This document shows, in pieces, positions 23,461 to 34,923 of a stretch of DNA of 64,000 nt (positions are counted from its first letter, which is position 1; the number at the start of each line of letters is the position of its first letter). The position numbers and the translations under genes were made by a program. The stretch comes from Poa pratensis (taxonomy: Eukaryota > Streptophyta > Magnoliopsida > Poales > Poaceae): contig CAMZMU010000111.1 in NCBI GenBank assembly GCA_947311845.1, forward strand, positions 9,552,626-9,616,625. Reading direction: 5' to 3'. The notes beneath the pieces were generated by a model. It was not told where the DNA came from. It saw nothing but the letters and a program-made list of their open reading frames with translations, and searched no databases.

Positions 23461-23574
23461 GTAAAATCTATGTTATAGAGTGAACATACATAGTAAAATG
23501 TGTCTAGATACATTTGTATACATATGAATATGCACAAAGTCTAAAACATCTTATATTTAAAAACGGAGGGAGTA
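23461..23574. mobile_element. Truncated Stowaway-type MITE
   Basis: The right end TTATATTTAAAAACGGAGGG plus AG then TA, and the inner CTAGATACATTTGTATACAT, match grass Stowaway elements. The left inverted end (CTCCCTCCG) is missing, so only the right half survives. Confidence 0.6.
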
Positions 23575-26303
23575 TGATTAAAGTTTAAAATCTATAAAAA
23601 AAAAAAGTTCAAGCTATTGGAATGGATAAAAAAAGAGGAAATGGCTGACAAATGGGTCGCCTGTTAGGTTGAGTGGCCATAAAAGTATGGACATGAGTTA
23701 GACGCTTATCCATTTGGCTATCCGCATGTTGAAGTTGGTCTTATTAGGTATCAGAGGTAGTATAAAAGTTAAGATGTTTTCGCGATGCCTGATATATAAT
23801 ATTTTTAACACATACTTTCACCTTTTTAAGAGCGGTCAAGTTATGTGCCTTTAGATTTTTTTTTTCAATTTTTCATGCTATTTTGCGGGCCAGTTTCATG
23901 CTCCAGCAATGGTAGCAAAATGTGCTCTGCATTTAGACCAGTTACAGGTAGTACGGCCTTGCCAAAGCCGAGTTTCGCGACACGACGAGACCCACTCTCT
24001 AAAACTTTCCATAGGTTTGGTGTCCCTAATGATTTGGTCAAAGAACGACACTGTTCCTTCGTCTCCACCACAAATATGTGTGTATCGGCAACACACCATC
24101 AGTGACCCAATTGTTGAGCGGCTGATCATGTGCCATTCGTAACAAAGCTTTAACCGTTCATGCGTCGCATCATGCATGCATGTATCCCTTTCTCTCCGGA
24201 CAAGAAGTGTTCTGTTCAACTCATCGATCTATACCCGGCGGGTTGCCGCTACTGTGCTCACACGACGCAACGTCCGATCACATCGACAACGCTGCCTTTT
24301 CCGGACGCCCCTCGTAGACTAGTGCGTACGTGCGGCAGAATAATAGGACGACGACATTGGTTGGAGAGGGACGTACCCCTTTCTTTCGGCTGAGCGAATG
24401 CCGTTGGATGGCAGGACCATCCAACGGCAGTAGCGATCGTTCATCTGGCTTGGGCCTCCTCGTCGCACCCTTTTCCCGCGTGTATGGGATTTCCCAAAAC
24501 GATATTGGCCGCTGCTTTGCATGCTTAGAGATGATGACGCGTGCTCCTATATGGATGTTTCTTTATTAATTTGGGAATGAGGCAAAGGTGAAACTTACCA
24601 ATATTACTGTCTACCAAGATGAATCCGGCCAAGAACTTCATGAGCAGGGCCAGACATAGTGGGCAGAGACAAGGCTTTTAAGTAAGGCTTCTAAAGGAGA
24701 ATTTCCTATCGAATCACCATGTGCAGATGCCCGGACAAGTAGGTTCAAAGGTAACCCAATATAATGATTTCTCCAGACAATCGCCAACTACACAGTGATA
24801 ATTAATATCTCAGCAGTGACCAGTTTTTTTTATCTTTGAGAAAATCGGACTAAGCGTGCCCTAGCTAGCAGACCATCTTCATGCCATTCCTGCATGAAAT
24901 GTACATGTGACAGCGAAAGTGGTCAATGTTTAAGGAGTTATGTAAGCATTAAAGGTCATGCAAACGCGCATGTTTTTTTGTGAAAACTGAAAACACGCAT
25001 AAATTTTTATAGGATTGCAAATGTAAATATTGGATTGTAGAACACAATAAAACTACGTAAATAGTTGGATGAATCAGAAGAGAAGTGACTCAATCCTACC
25101 TCAACGAGTGTACGAAGTGGAAGTTCAAATTTCTATGGAATTAGGTATACAAAACAATTTACTGGGATTTGGCTAGCATGGTATAGTTCTTTTGATCCAA
25201 GGAGCACATTTTAATGAAAACAATCCCGAATGATTAGATTCGTATAAAAGTACTTATTATAAGTTAACATGTATAGAAAAAATGTATTAGCTTTGTCCTT
25301 TTCTAAACTTTAGAGTGTTAACGAAGATTATATATGTTCTCGATCCGTGATCGTAGTTAATGTGAGAAGAGGAGAACCAAGAACTCGGCTAGGATTTTTA
25401 ATAGAGGTAGGGTTAGATCCAGGTTTGACATCGTGTATCTCTCACCAACGGATTATTCTGTCAGCGGTAGTCAATGTACCATTGAATCATTGATAGCGAA
25501 ACATGGCAATTTTACCAATCTCAAACTGTGACATACCAATCTTATGTGAGTTCTCATGTGTGAGTATGCCTGCTTGTAAATTTGAAGTACAACTAATATG
25601 TAGCCTTCGGCCACATCTTTTTGAATCTAAATTAGGTTCTAATAGATACACACAATTTTGTATTCCACAATAGCCACTTTATCCATTGGTAGCAACAAAT
25701 GGCGAGGTGGTATCAAATAATTTCTCATTTGTTGTGATCTTTTAATGTAAGTTTTGATATACAATAGGTTATCTTCTAGTGCTATCTCCAACAATAGACA
25801 GTAGCATGAAAACAAGCAACTATAACCTCCGTTCCGTAACAATTGACGTGGTTTTAGTTCAAATGGAGTAATGCTTAAGATATTTCATAACATGCGTGAC
25901 TAATTTATAAATGACATCCAATGGATGGAGAAGATGCTTACATTTTTCTCCAGGGGACGAAAATGTTTTCCCTTAAACGTGATGGGATCATCTCATAGCT
26001 AAAGGAGAGTATATTTCCCCCTCTAAATTAATCATCAATCTTTTAAAGCGGCTTCTCTGGTAAAACAAAAAAGAATGTTATATTGTGATCACTCTCTTGA
26101 ACACACCCTCGCTAGCTAAGGGAAAAAATCCCGACCCCATATGTTGGGCGTACTAGTTCGAATTACCAAAACCTGTCCTGGTGACGTTTTTATTTTTGAG
26201 AGAGAAGATCGACCCGGTTACGTGAGCGCATGATGTGGTACAAAAGGCCATGGGCCCCATTTATTCCGTGACCATAGCCTGGGCCCTGATATCCAGCCTA
26301 AGA
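23575..26303. other. Intergenic DNA with one strong short hairpin
   Basis: No gene, complete transposon or array is supported. The one exact structure is a 13-bp inverted repeat, TGCCGTTGGATGG and CCATCCAACGGCA, around a 5-base loop at 24399-24429. A fragment with a MITE-like end (CTCCGTTCCGTAACAATTG) lies near 25828. Confidence 0.55.
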
Positions 26304-27107
26304 CACTAGTAGAAATATGCCTACCACTGGCGGATGGAAACGTGCTACCGCTGGTGAACAGGCGCCCGCCAGCGCTGCATACGTCAGTGGTAGTTGCTAC
26401 CGTTGGCCAACAGACCCGTCCACCAGTGGTAAGGGCGGTTACCGCTGGCGGACAGCGCCGTGTTCGCCAAAGGTAGTCTGTATAGCGCTGGCGGGCGCCC
26501 ACGTCTGTCAGCGGTAAGAGACCAGGTTCGCCAGCAGTAGTGGTCAGCAGATACCACTGGTTTGGCTCCGTACGCCAGCGGTAGTCCTCCGCTTCCGCCA
26601 GCGGTACAATTTCGTTGTATTTTTTTTTTTTGGAAAATCGTATTCCAACAGTATATCTAGTATAAATACAGTATATTCAGATACAGTTGACCAAAACAAT
26701 AGAAATATACACAATTCCACATACAAATGACCAAATTGTTGGTTCATCACATGCATTACAAACCATAATAGCCAAGTGACCAAAAGTTGTCATACACGAA
26801 TACATCTCGTTTTTCTCGATAGGATAAATCACAAAATTTTGAAAATAACTAGTTATGTAGACTAAAATCACATAGAAGATAGAGAACCGCAATGTCTAAG
26901 AGAGGAGCGCGATGAAGTTGGTTTTCGATCATCCGGTTCTTGCTCTCTTCCAGTGGTTCAAGTCCCTAGCTTCCGCCTCCTCCTTAAGTACTCCTCACTT
27001 CTTCATCTGTATACACAAAATACAGATAAAAATGTTAGGCAACTAAAAGCAATGGTTCACATGTCATGCAGAAATATGCAAAGTAGACACAAATAAACTA
27101 AGCCAAC

Positions 27108-27660
27108 TCAAAAGCATGCTCATATACTTAGATTGGACACACACAAGCAACCCAGATAGCTTTGTTGAACTAAGTAGGATGCACACAGCTTATATTTGTG
27201 CATATCACAAGGTTCAACAAACTATCAGGGTATCACGTAGTGGGCCACATCATTTTAATCATCGGCATTGTAAAATTGAAGTAGGGTCAACTCAAAAGCA
27301 TGCTCATATACTTAGATTGGACACACACAAGCAACCCTGATAGCTTTGTTGAACCAAGTAGGATGCAAAAAGCTTATATTTGTGCATATCACAAGGTTCA
27401 ACAAACTATCAGGGTATCACGTAGTGGGCCACATCATTTTAATCATCGGCATTGTAAAAAAAATGAAGTAGGGTCAACTCAAAAGCATGCCTCATACTTA
27501 GATTGGACACACAAATTCAGAGACGGTGTTAGTGAGATCCAGTAGGATGCATAAATGTGTATTCATGCATATTACAAGTCTCACTGACACCACCTCTAGA
27601 TCACTTAGTGCCACAACATTTTAATCATCGGCATTATAAAAACGAATATCAAGTAGGGTT
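27108..27660. repeat. Three tandem copies of a 184-bp unit in CACTA interior
   Basis: Units begin at about 27108, 27292 and 27477, each with CTTAGATTGGACACACACAA and, about 130 bases on, CACATCATTTTAATCATCGG. Copies one and two are nearly identical; the third has diverged, especially in its middle. Confidence 0.8.
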
Positions 27661-27801
27661 TTGAAACTAGAGCTAGGCAAGTTAATTTAACAAGAGTACA
27701 AAATCGACAACACACCGTCACTTCTTCTTGGTCGGCTTTGGCATTGGCTTTGGCGGGAACGGGAGAGAACCATTCAAAGAGTTGAATGGCCTGTCGCCAC
27801 A

Positions 27802-28769
27802 CTACAATGCTAGGCGGTTTTCTATCTCGACGTTAGATGGTGGTGCACCTTGACTGTAGAACACCCCAGGTGGCTCGTGATGACAGACATCGTGGACGAT
27901 TATTGTAGCAAACGTCTGCTGGATTTGAGCGAACTCTTGCCTGATATCAGCATCACTGGTTTTCGCCATGTCCTTGCACCATTTGTCGAGAGCAACTGGA
28001 AATTGTAGTCTTTGGTGATCCTGTATGTACTCCTGCATTTGATAGATGACATACCAGGCGTCCATCGGACAACCAGGCGCCTTCTTGATGCAGGAGAACT
28101 CCACTTTGTGGGTGAATGACATCTTGCCTCGCTTATTGTTACTTCTTTAGGTTGCCTTGATTTAGAAAGTAGTAACCGTTGAGAGCATCATCCAGAACAT
28201 TGATGATGTGCCTATAGTCTTTCTTCTCATCACTACCCGCGTCGAGATAGAAGGCAAACGACTCTTTAGGGTACAGAACGATGAGGGTGCCGTCTCGGTT
28301 ATGCGCAAAACAATGAAAAGAGACCATCATTCTCACTTATGCAAATTTAACGTTGAAAATCTACGAAAAGATGTTATGGCGGCTAGGTAATGACTTACTT
28401 GGGAAAGTAAGGCATGAAAGATGTTCTAGGTTCTATTCGCCACGAAGACATCTTCGATGAACTTTGGCACGCGTGTCTTACCCGTAGTGGTGGTCACGAA
28501 GCACTCGGACATGTAGAAGGGGTCGATTATCATGATGTCCGGGGTATTATCATTAATGAGACGGTGTGCCATACTTAGCACAAACAGCGGACCATGGATC
28601 GGTGGAGCGCTTTCATGTGGTACATGTCAAAGATGTCATCAAATCTCAAAAGAGCATGTCCGGGGGTTTCATCGAGAAAGCCCATGTTCTTTGGTACTTT
28701 GCTATGAAAAGCGGGTATACGGACGTGAATCTGTGAGAAGATTCTTCTCCAGATAAAGAACACTTTCAT
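27802..28769 (-). pseudogene. Ulp1/C48-like peptidase domain of CACTA element, frame-broken
   Basis: Read right to left, three frames join up. First HALLRFDDIFDMYHMKALH (about 28600-28700), then after a shift the SMAH and DPFYMSECF region (28430-28570), then HNRDGTLIVLYP, YLDAGSDEKKDY, HIINVLDDALNGYY (28139-28336), and finally WYVIYQMQEYI (27802-28122). This order (histidine, then DxGS-type aspartate, then the YYV helix) is that of Ulp1-type SUMO proteases carried by grass CACTA transposons. Where those have LCGYYV, this copy has MDAWYV, so the catalytic cysteine seems lost. It is a transposon protein, not a host gene. Confidence 0.62.
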
Positions 28770-29117
28770 GGAGGCCCTTCATGTCCCCAGTCAAAAGTTG
28801 AACCACTTCTGCGGCAGGATCGGTTTAGCCAGCTCATGGATAGTATGCCAGTTGGGGATGGTTATCCTGTCCTGAACTCGTGCGACTTTGACTTAGACCC
28901 CGGCACCGGCTGGCTGCTGGACTCATCAAGGGAACGTTTCTTGCTATCTTTCCGTCCCCTCTTCTTAGGCTCCTTAACTAACGTCTCTTTGAGCACATCA
29001 TGGAGTGTGCCCTGGCTGAGACCGTCAGATGGACCAGCTTCAGGCGTTGGTTGAGACAGAATAGACGCTTAGTGCACTGATATTTCTCTGGGAGATTAGG
29101 CACGAGACTATTCAGCA

Positions 29118-29797
29118 TCAGATCACGGTCGGGTTGATCAAGAGGACTCCCCACCAAATAATTGAGGTAGTCATTGCGGTCATCATCACCATTGTTGTCC
29201 TCTTTCGCGGGCTCTGCGGTGGAGTGGCCTTTTCTTGGCCTGGCGCTGACCCTTGACCGGTGTTGGCTGTGGAGTGGTGATAGGAGGGTCCAAACGAATC
29301 AGTGCTTTTGGCCATAGCAGGGGCCAAATAAGGCATTGCTCCAGGTTTAACTCGCTTTCAGCTTTGAGGGCTTGAGATGGAGGATCCAAAGTACCACAAC
29401 CCGGTAACACCCGAGCCAATGTAATCTTATGAACTTCATCACATAGGCCTGCAGTGGTGCATGCGGTTAAGTGGTGTCACGGTTGTTGCTTTTGCCACTT
29501 CCTTCAGCTCACCGTTCACAAGTAGGAGCAATGTGCATCCTGTCTGGTCGGCCTGCGAAAACATGTAAGGCGTTAGATAGGGCGCCAAGAATGAAGTAAT
29601 ATATAACATGGCTTAATTACCGTGAGGGCGTTGAGCTCGTCTAATGGCGACGGACCGCGGACGGCCCCCGGCGTGCAAGAGATGGAAGGGCTGCTACGAG
29701 CCGCAGTGACGGCCGGCGATTGATCCCTACCATGTGCGATGTTGGCGGCTGGCGTTTGTTCGTCCCTGCCAGGATTAGGGTTGGCGGGCGACACATT
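29118..29797 (-). pseudogene. N-terminal part of the CACTA-borne ORF, interrupted
   Basis: Minus-strand frames here are proline- and basic-rich (for example TTPQPTPVKGQRQ and VSPANPNPGRDEQTP), which is typical of the linker upstream of the Ulp1-like domain. The reading frame is cut at 29798 by the end of a second CACTA. I do not recognise a folded domain in it. Confidence 0.4.
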
Positions 29798-30180
29798 CAC
29801 TAGAAGAAATTCGGGCTTAGACCACGAATGTCCGCCGAGACCGTGGTGTAAAGTGGCGTTCGGCCACAAAATTTCACGGTTTTTTTTTCGTGGTCGATGG
29901 TAGCAACGACCACGGATTTCTATGGCACCTATTGCCCATGAAGTTTGCGAATTTTCGTGGTTAAAAGCTGTGTTTCGGGTTGCGAGGCACCTATAGACCA
30001 CGATCTCCCTGAATTTTTGTGGTTAGAAGCTACGTTTTCGATGGCGCGTTCGATTTTTGACTGGGATCCCCGAGCTCATATAACGTCAAACGAGGCCATT
30101 TGCTCTCTAAAAACGTCGCACCACACACCCCGCGCTCATATCAAGATCGAGGCTGCCACTTTTTTGGTTGCTCCGTTACT
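29798..30180 (+). mobile_element. Left end of a second CACTA transposon
   Basis: CACTAGAAGAAATTCGGGC at 29798 is a CACTA terminus. The following 300 bases contain repeated, partly inverted GACCACGA, TTTTCGTGGT and TTTTGTGGTTAGAAGCT units, typical subterminal repeats, with different units from the first CACTA. The 3 bp before it are ATT. I could not find a convincing right end, so the extent is open; the minisatellites that follow may be its interior. Confidence 0.65.
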
Positions 30181-30212
30181 TGAAGCCTGGGTTCGATGCT
30201 GTTCTTCCGCGG

Positions 30213-31490
30213 GCTCCACCATGTCAGTGACTCAGGATCAAACTGATCGATTCTTGCCCACGTTTTTATCCCGTTGCTCCGTTTCTTCCGATACTATTCT
30301 TGCCGCTGGCTCCACCATGTCAGTGACTCAGGATCATGCTGATCGATTCTTGCCCACTTTTTTATGCCGTTGCTCTGTTCTTGCGATACTGTTGTTGCCA
30401 CTGGCTCCACCATGTCAGTGACTCAGGATCAAGCTGATCGATTCTTGCCCACGTTTTTATCCCGTTGCTCCGTTTCTTCCGATACTGTTCTTGCCGCTGG
30501 CTCCACCATGTCAGTGACTCAGGATCAAGCTGATCGATTCTTGCCTACTTTTTTATGTTGTTGCTCCGTTCTTGCGATACTGTTCTTGCCACTGGCTCCA
30601 CCATGTCAGTGACTCAGGATCATGCTGATCGATTCTTGCCCATTTTTTTACTCCGTTGCATCGTTCTTGCGATGTTGTTCATGCCGCTGGCTCCACCATG
30701 TCAGTGACTCAGGATCATGTTGATCGATTCTTGCCCACTTTTTTTTACTCCGTTGCTACCTTCTTGCGATACTATTCTTGCCGCTGTCTCCACCATGTCA
30801 GTGACTCAGGATCATGATTCTTGCCCACTTTTTTACTCCCTTGCTTCGTTCTTGCGATACTGTTCTTGCCGCTGGCTCCACCATGTCAGTGACTTATTGC
30901 CTGTTGATCGATTATTGCCCACTTTTTTATTCCGTTGCTCATCTCTTGCGATGATGTTCTTGCCGCTGGCTCCACCATGTCAGTGACTTATTGCCTGTTG
31001 ATCGATTCTCGTCCACTTTTTTATTCCATTGCTCCATTCTTGCAATACTGTTCTTGCCGCTGGCTCCACCGTGTCAGTGACATAATATTCTTGTTGATCA
31101 ATTCTTGCCCACTTTTTTATTCCGTTGCTCTGTTCTTGCGATGTTGTTCTTGCTGCTGGCTCCACCATGTCAGTGACTCACTGTCATGTTGATCGATTAT
31201 GGCTCTTTTTTTATTCCGTTGCTCCTTTTCTTCTGATGTTGTTCATGCCGCTGGCTCCACCATGTCAGTGACCTAGAATCTTATTGATCGATTCTAATGA
31301 TTTTTTATCCCGTTGCTCTGTTGCGTTCGACGCTGTTGCAGCCGATGGCTCCACTATGTCAGTGACTCAGTATACGGTTGATCGATTCTTGCCACTTTTC
31401 TATTCCCTTGCGTGCGATGCTAGCAGATTTTTTTTTCCGGTTGCTCCCGTTTACTTGAAGGTTGCGCTGATGGCTCCACTATGTCAGTAC
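30213..31490. repeat. Minisatellite array, about 95-bp unit, about 14 copies
   Basis: The phrase GCTCCACCATGTCAGTGACT recurs at about 30213, 30308, 30404, 30500, 30595, 30690, 30785, 30875, 30969, 31063, 31159, 31254, 31348 and 31473. Other conserved parts of the unit are TTGATCGATTCTTGCCCACT and CCGTTGCTCCGTTCTTGCGA. Long open frames on both strands come from the repeat and are not genes. Confidence 0.92.
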
Positions 31491-31539
31491 CTCAGTATAC
31501 TGTTGTCAAGCTGATGGGTCCTGACTGTCGCCTCTCTCT

Positions 31540-33785
31540 TTAGAAACGTGTGTGTGCTTCGTTTGATGTTTGATTTATACTCGTGATTATTACTGCGAGT
31601 GGTCATTTCTTTTGGTTGCGCCCGCAATTTCACCTTGTTAAGGGTTGGCGATGGAGGCGGGTTATGTTCTAGACGGTGGGTCCTGACTATCAGCCTCCAT
31701 GTGCAACGTTTGCCTCTTCAAAAAAACTGAAGATAACTAAATTGAACCTCTCCTGAATGTCGGCCTCTCTTCAGAAACGTGTGTGCTCTTCTGAAGTTTT
31801 ATTTATGCCCTTGATTGCTTCTAGTGGTCATTTTTATTTTAGTTGTGACCGCAGTTTTGATTTTGTTAAGGTTGCCTGATGAAGGCGGGTTATGGTCTAG
31901 CGGTGGGTCCTGGCTGTCAGCATATATGCGCAACGTTTGCCTCCTCAAAAAACAAAAGATAACTGAATCGAACCTCTCCTCACCGTCGGCCTCTATCTTT
32001 AGAAACGTGTGTGCTCTGCTGAGGTTTTATTTATGCCCTTGATTGCTTCTAGTGGTAATTTTTCTTTCAATTGCGACCGCAGGTTTGACCTTGTTAAGGT
32101 TGCGCGATGCAGGTGGGCTATGGTCTAGCCGATGGGTTCACCATGTCAGCCTCCCTGTGCAAAGTTTGCCTCTTAAAAAACTGAAGATATCTGAATCGAA
32201 CCTCTCCTGAATGTCGACCTCTCTCTTCGGAAACGTGTGTGCTCTTCTGTTGTTTTACTTACGCCCTTGATTGCTTCTAGTGGTCATTTTTCTTTGAGTT
32301 GCGACCGCAGTTTTGACCTTGTTAAGGTTGCGTGATGAAGGCGGGTTATGGTCTAAACGGTGGGTCCTGGCTATCAGCCGATCTGTGCATGGTTTGCCTC
32401 CTAAAAAAACTGAAGATAACTGAATCGAACCTCTCCTCACTGTCGGTCTCTCTCTTCAGAAACGTGTGTGCTCTTCTGAGGTTTTATTTATGCCCTTGAT
32501 TGCTTCTAGTGCTCATTTTTCTTTCGATTGCGATCGCAGTTTTGACCTTGTTAAGGTTGCGATGCAGGTGGGTTATGGTCTAGCTGATGGTTTCACCATG
32601 TCAGCCTCTCTGTGGAAGGTTTACCTCCTCAAAATGCTGAAGATAGTGAGCTCAAAACAAAAATACTAAAGATAAGTGGATCGAACCAATTCTGACTGTC
32701 GGCCTTTCTATTCAGAAACGTGTTTGTGCTCTTTTGATGTTTTATTTATACTCTAATTACTGCTAGTGCCTAGTGGTCGTTTCTTTTGGTTGCGTCGGTA
32801 ATTTTGACATTCTTAAGGGCTGGCGATTAAGGCGGGTTATGGTCTAGACGGTGGGTCCTGACTGTCAGCCTCTCTGTGCAAGGTTTGCTTCCTCGAAAAA
32901 CTGAAGATAACTGAATCGAATCTCTCCTATTTGTCGGCCCCTCTCTTCAAAAACGTGTGTACTCTTCTGAGGTTTTATTTATGCCCTTGATTGCTTCTAG
33001 TGGGCATTCTTCTTTCAGTTGCGACCGCAGTTTTGACCTTGTTAAAGTTGCATGATGAAGGCGGTTATGGTCTAAACGGTGGGTCCTGGCTGTCAGTCTA
33101 TCTGTGCAAGGTTTGCCTCCTAAAAAAACTGAAGATAACTGAATTAAACCTCTCCTAACTGTCGGCATCTCTCTTCAGAAACGTGTGTGCTCTGCTGAGG
33201 TTTTATTTATGCCCTTGATTGCTTCTAGTCCTCATTTTTCTTTCGATTACGACCGCAATTTTGACCTTGTTAAGGTTGCGATGCAGGTGGGTTATGGTCT
33301 AGCCGATGGGTTCACCATGTCAGCCTCTCTATGGAAGGTTTGCCTCCTCAAAATACTGAAGATAGTGAGCTCAAAACAAAAATACTGAAGATAAGTGGAT
33401 CGAACCGCTTCTGACTGTCGGCCTTTCTATTCAGAAACGTGTTTGTGCTCTGTTGATGTTTTATTTATACTCGTGGTTGCTGCTAGTGCCTAGTGGTCGT
33501 TTCTTTCGGTTGCGCCGGTAATTTTGACATTCTTAAGGGCCGGCGATGCAGGCGGGTTATGGTCTAGACGGTGGGTCCTGACTGTCAGCCTCTCTGTGCA
33601 AGGTTTGCTTCCTCGAAAAACTGAAGATAACTGAATCGAACCTCTCCTGACTGTCAGCCTCTCTCTTCAGAAACGTGTGTGCTCTGCTGAGGATTTTATG
33701 CCCTTGATTGCTTGTAGTGGTTATTTCTTCCTAGTGCGACCGCAGTTTGGACCTTGTTATGGTTGCGCGATGCACAGTTCAAAAA
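31540..33785. repeat. Minisatellite array, about 230-bp unit, about 10 copies
   Basis: Units carry, in order, AGAAACGTGTGTGCTCTTCT, ATGCCCTTGATTGCTTCTAG, GACCGCAGTTTTGACCTTGT, GGGTTATGGTCTAG and CTGAAGATAACTGAATCGAA. The second phrase marks copies near 31573, 31803, 32031, 32262, 32489, 32745, 32985, 33208, 33465 and 33705. Three copies (about 31573, 32745, 33465) are a longer subtype with GTGCCTAGTGGTCG or similar and TTTTGACATTCTTAAGGGC, giving a higher-order pattern. Confidence 0.88.
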
Positions 33786-34389
33786 AAAAAGGTTACCTCG
33801 TCGAAAAATAAATATACTAAACCCAACCTCGAACTCTAGAGCAGATTCAGATGTACATCGTTTGATGCTGCCGCGCTGTTTATAGCCTCGGAAATTAGAG
33901 AAGACGATGACCGTCAAGATCAGGTGGGAGAAGCAGATCTTGAACATCTAGATCAAGTGGGAGAAGCATTGTGATTCGTAGGATTTTCTGCACCGATTAA
34001 TCATTTCGTCTACAGTACGATGTATTATGCTCTTTCATTCACGTAAAGAATTGTGTGTTTCGGTGTTAGTCAAACCAAGGATGTGAAATCAAACTGTTTA
34101 ACTGTGATATGAAAATATATGTTTGTACATAGACACAAAGGTTGTTCAGCCAACCAAACCAGCATATAGTCCATCCCCTCTCCCCCCCTCTCTCTTTGCT
34201 GTGTAGCATTTGTAAACTTCGGAAAGGTCTTTTGCACTGCATACGAATATACATTCATATATAAAGGAGTAGGTCTAGTTCCACATTACAGTTGCATAGC
34301 CAAAATCATACGAAATTCATAAGGTAGTGACATGATACAGTTCCAGACAAAAGACAATGAATCATACGATATTAGATCCACATCACAAC
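33786..34389. other. Single-copy-looking flank left of element A
   Basis: No gene model can be supported. From about 34050 the sequence should continue directly into 59839 onward, because element A was inserted between them. It may therefore be downstream DNA of the DUF295 gene at 60 kb. Confidence 0.4.
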
Positions 34390-34923
34390 TGATGGGGGGA
34401 TGCCCAACCGGGTAGGCCCAGGACCCCGAGTCGGCTCACAAGGCCGGGTGGCCCAAAGCCCACCCGGAGAGCATCTTCCAGGATACCGGGTCCCTGAGGA
34501 TCCCGGTACGTCGGCTCGGGAAGGCGGCAGCGGATATTTCCGAATCGGTTTACGATCTGTGTATCCCGAAGAGTGCGCCTCAAGCAGCCGCACTTGTAGG
34601 CAGGATAGCTAGCGCCGCCAGCGGCACCCGTCATTTCCCTGTAAACCCTAGCCGGCTCCCTATATAAAGCCGGCAAGGCGCAACCCTAGAGGCAGACTCA
34701 TCTCATTCCATAGCCTTCGGAGCACCCGCAATCTCTGTTGCGCACACTATTGTACACCCCATTCAGATCCAATACATACAAGTAGGAGCAGGTCTTTACC
34801 TCATACAGAGGGGCCGAACCTGGGTAACTCCGCGTGTGCTACCTCTTCGTGAATCCTACATCGCCTGGCTCACACCCGAGTTAAGCCACCCCCTATGGCA
34901 TCTGCCGTGACTAACCCACGACA
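34390..34923 (+). repeat. Element A, 5' LTR
   Basis: It starts TGATGGGGGGATGCCC and ends TGACTAACCCACGACA. CCCTATATAAAGCCGGC (about 34658) is a TATA box matching the promoter position of plant LTRs. It is about 97% identical to the 3' LTR by eye. Confidence 0.9.

Larger units (their letters stand above)
26304..29797 (-). mobile_element. CACTA transposon (decayed), left part with Ulp1-like ORF
   Basis: The left end starts CACTAGTAGAAATATGCC, a CACTA terminal inverted repeat, after AGA (26301-26303). The next 300 bases contain many direct and inverted copies of ACCGCTGGCGGA-like units, the subterminal repeats of this superfamily. A minus-strand ORF resembling the Ulp1-like protein of grass CACTA elements follows. 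No transposase (TNPD) was found. The right end is not visible, because another CACTA end cuts the ORF at 29798. Confidence 0.72.

Noticed and set aside
30213..31490. Regular repeats considered as a CRISPR array
   Set aside because: Units are about 95 bp and continuous, without unique spacers, in a plant nuclear sequence.
30213..33785. Several open frames of 60-160 codons in the minisatellites
   Set aside because: They repeat the array unit and exist because the unit length happens to lack stops; no known domain.
26304..33785. Treating 26.3-33.8 kb as one CACTA with two ends
   Set aside because: The end at 29798 has the same orientation as that at 26304, so they cannot be the two ends of one element.
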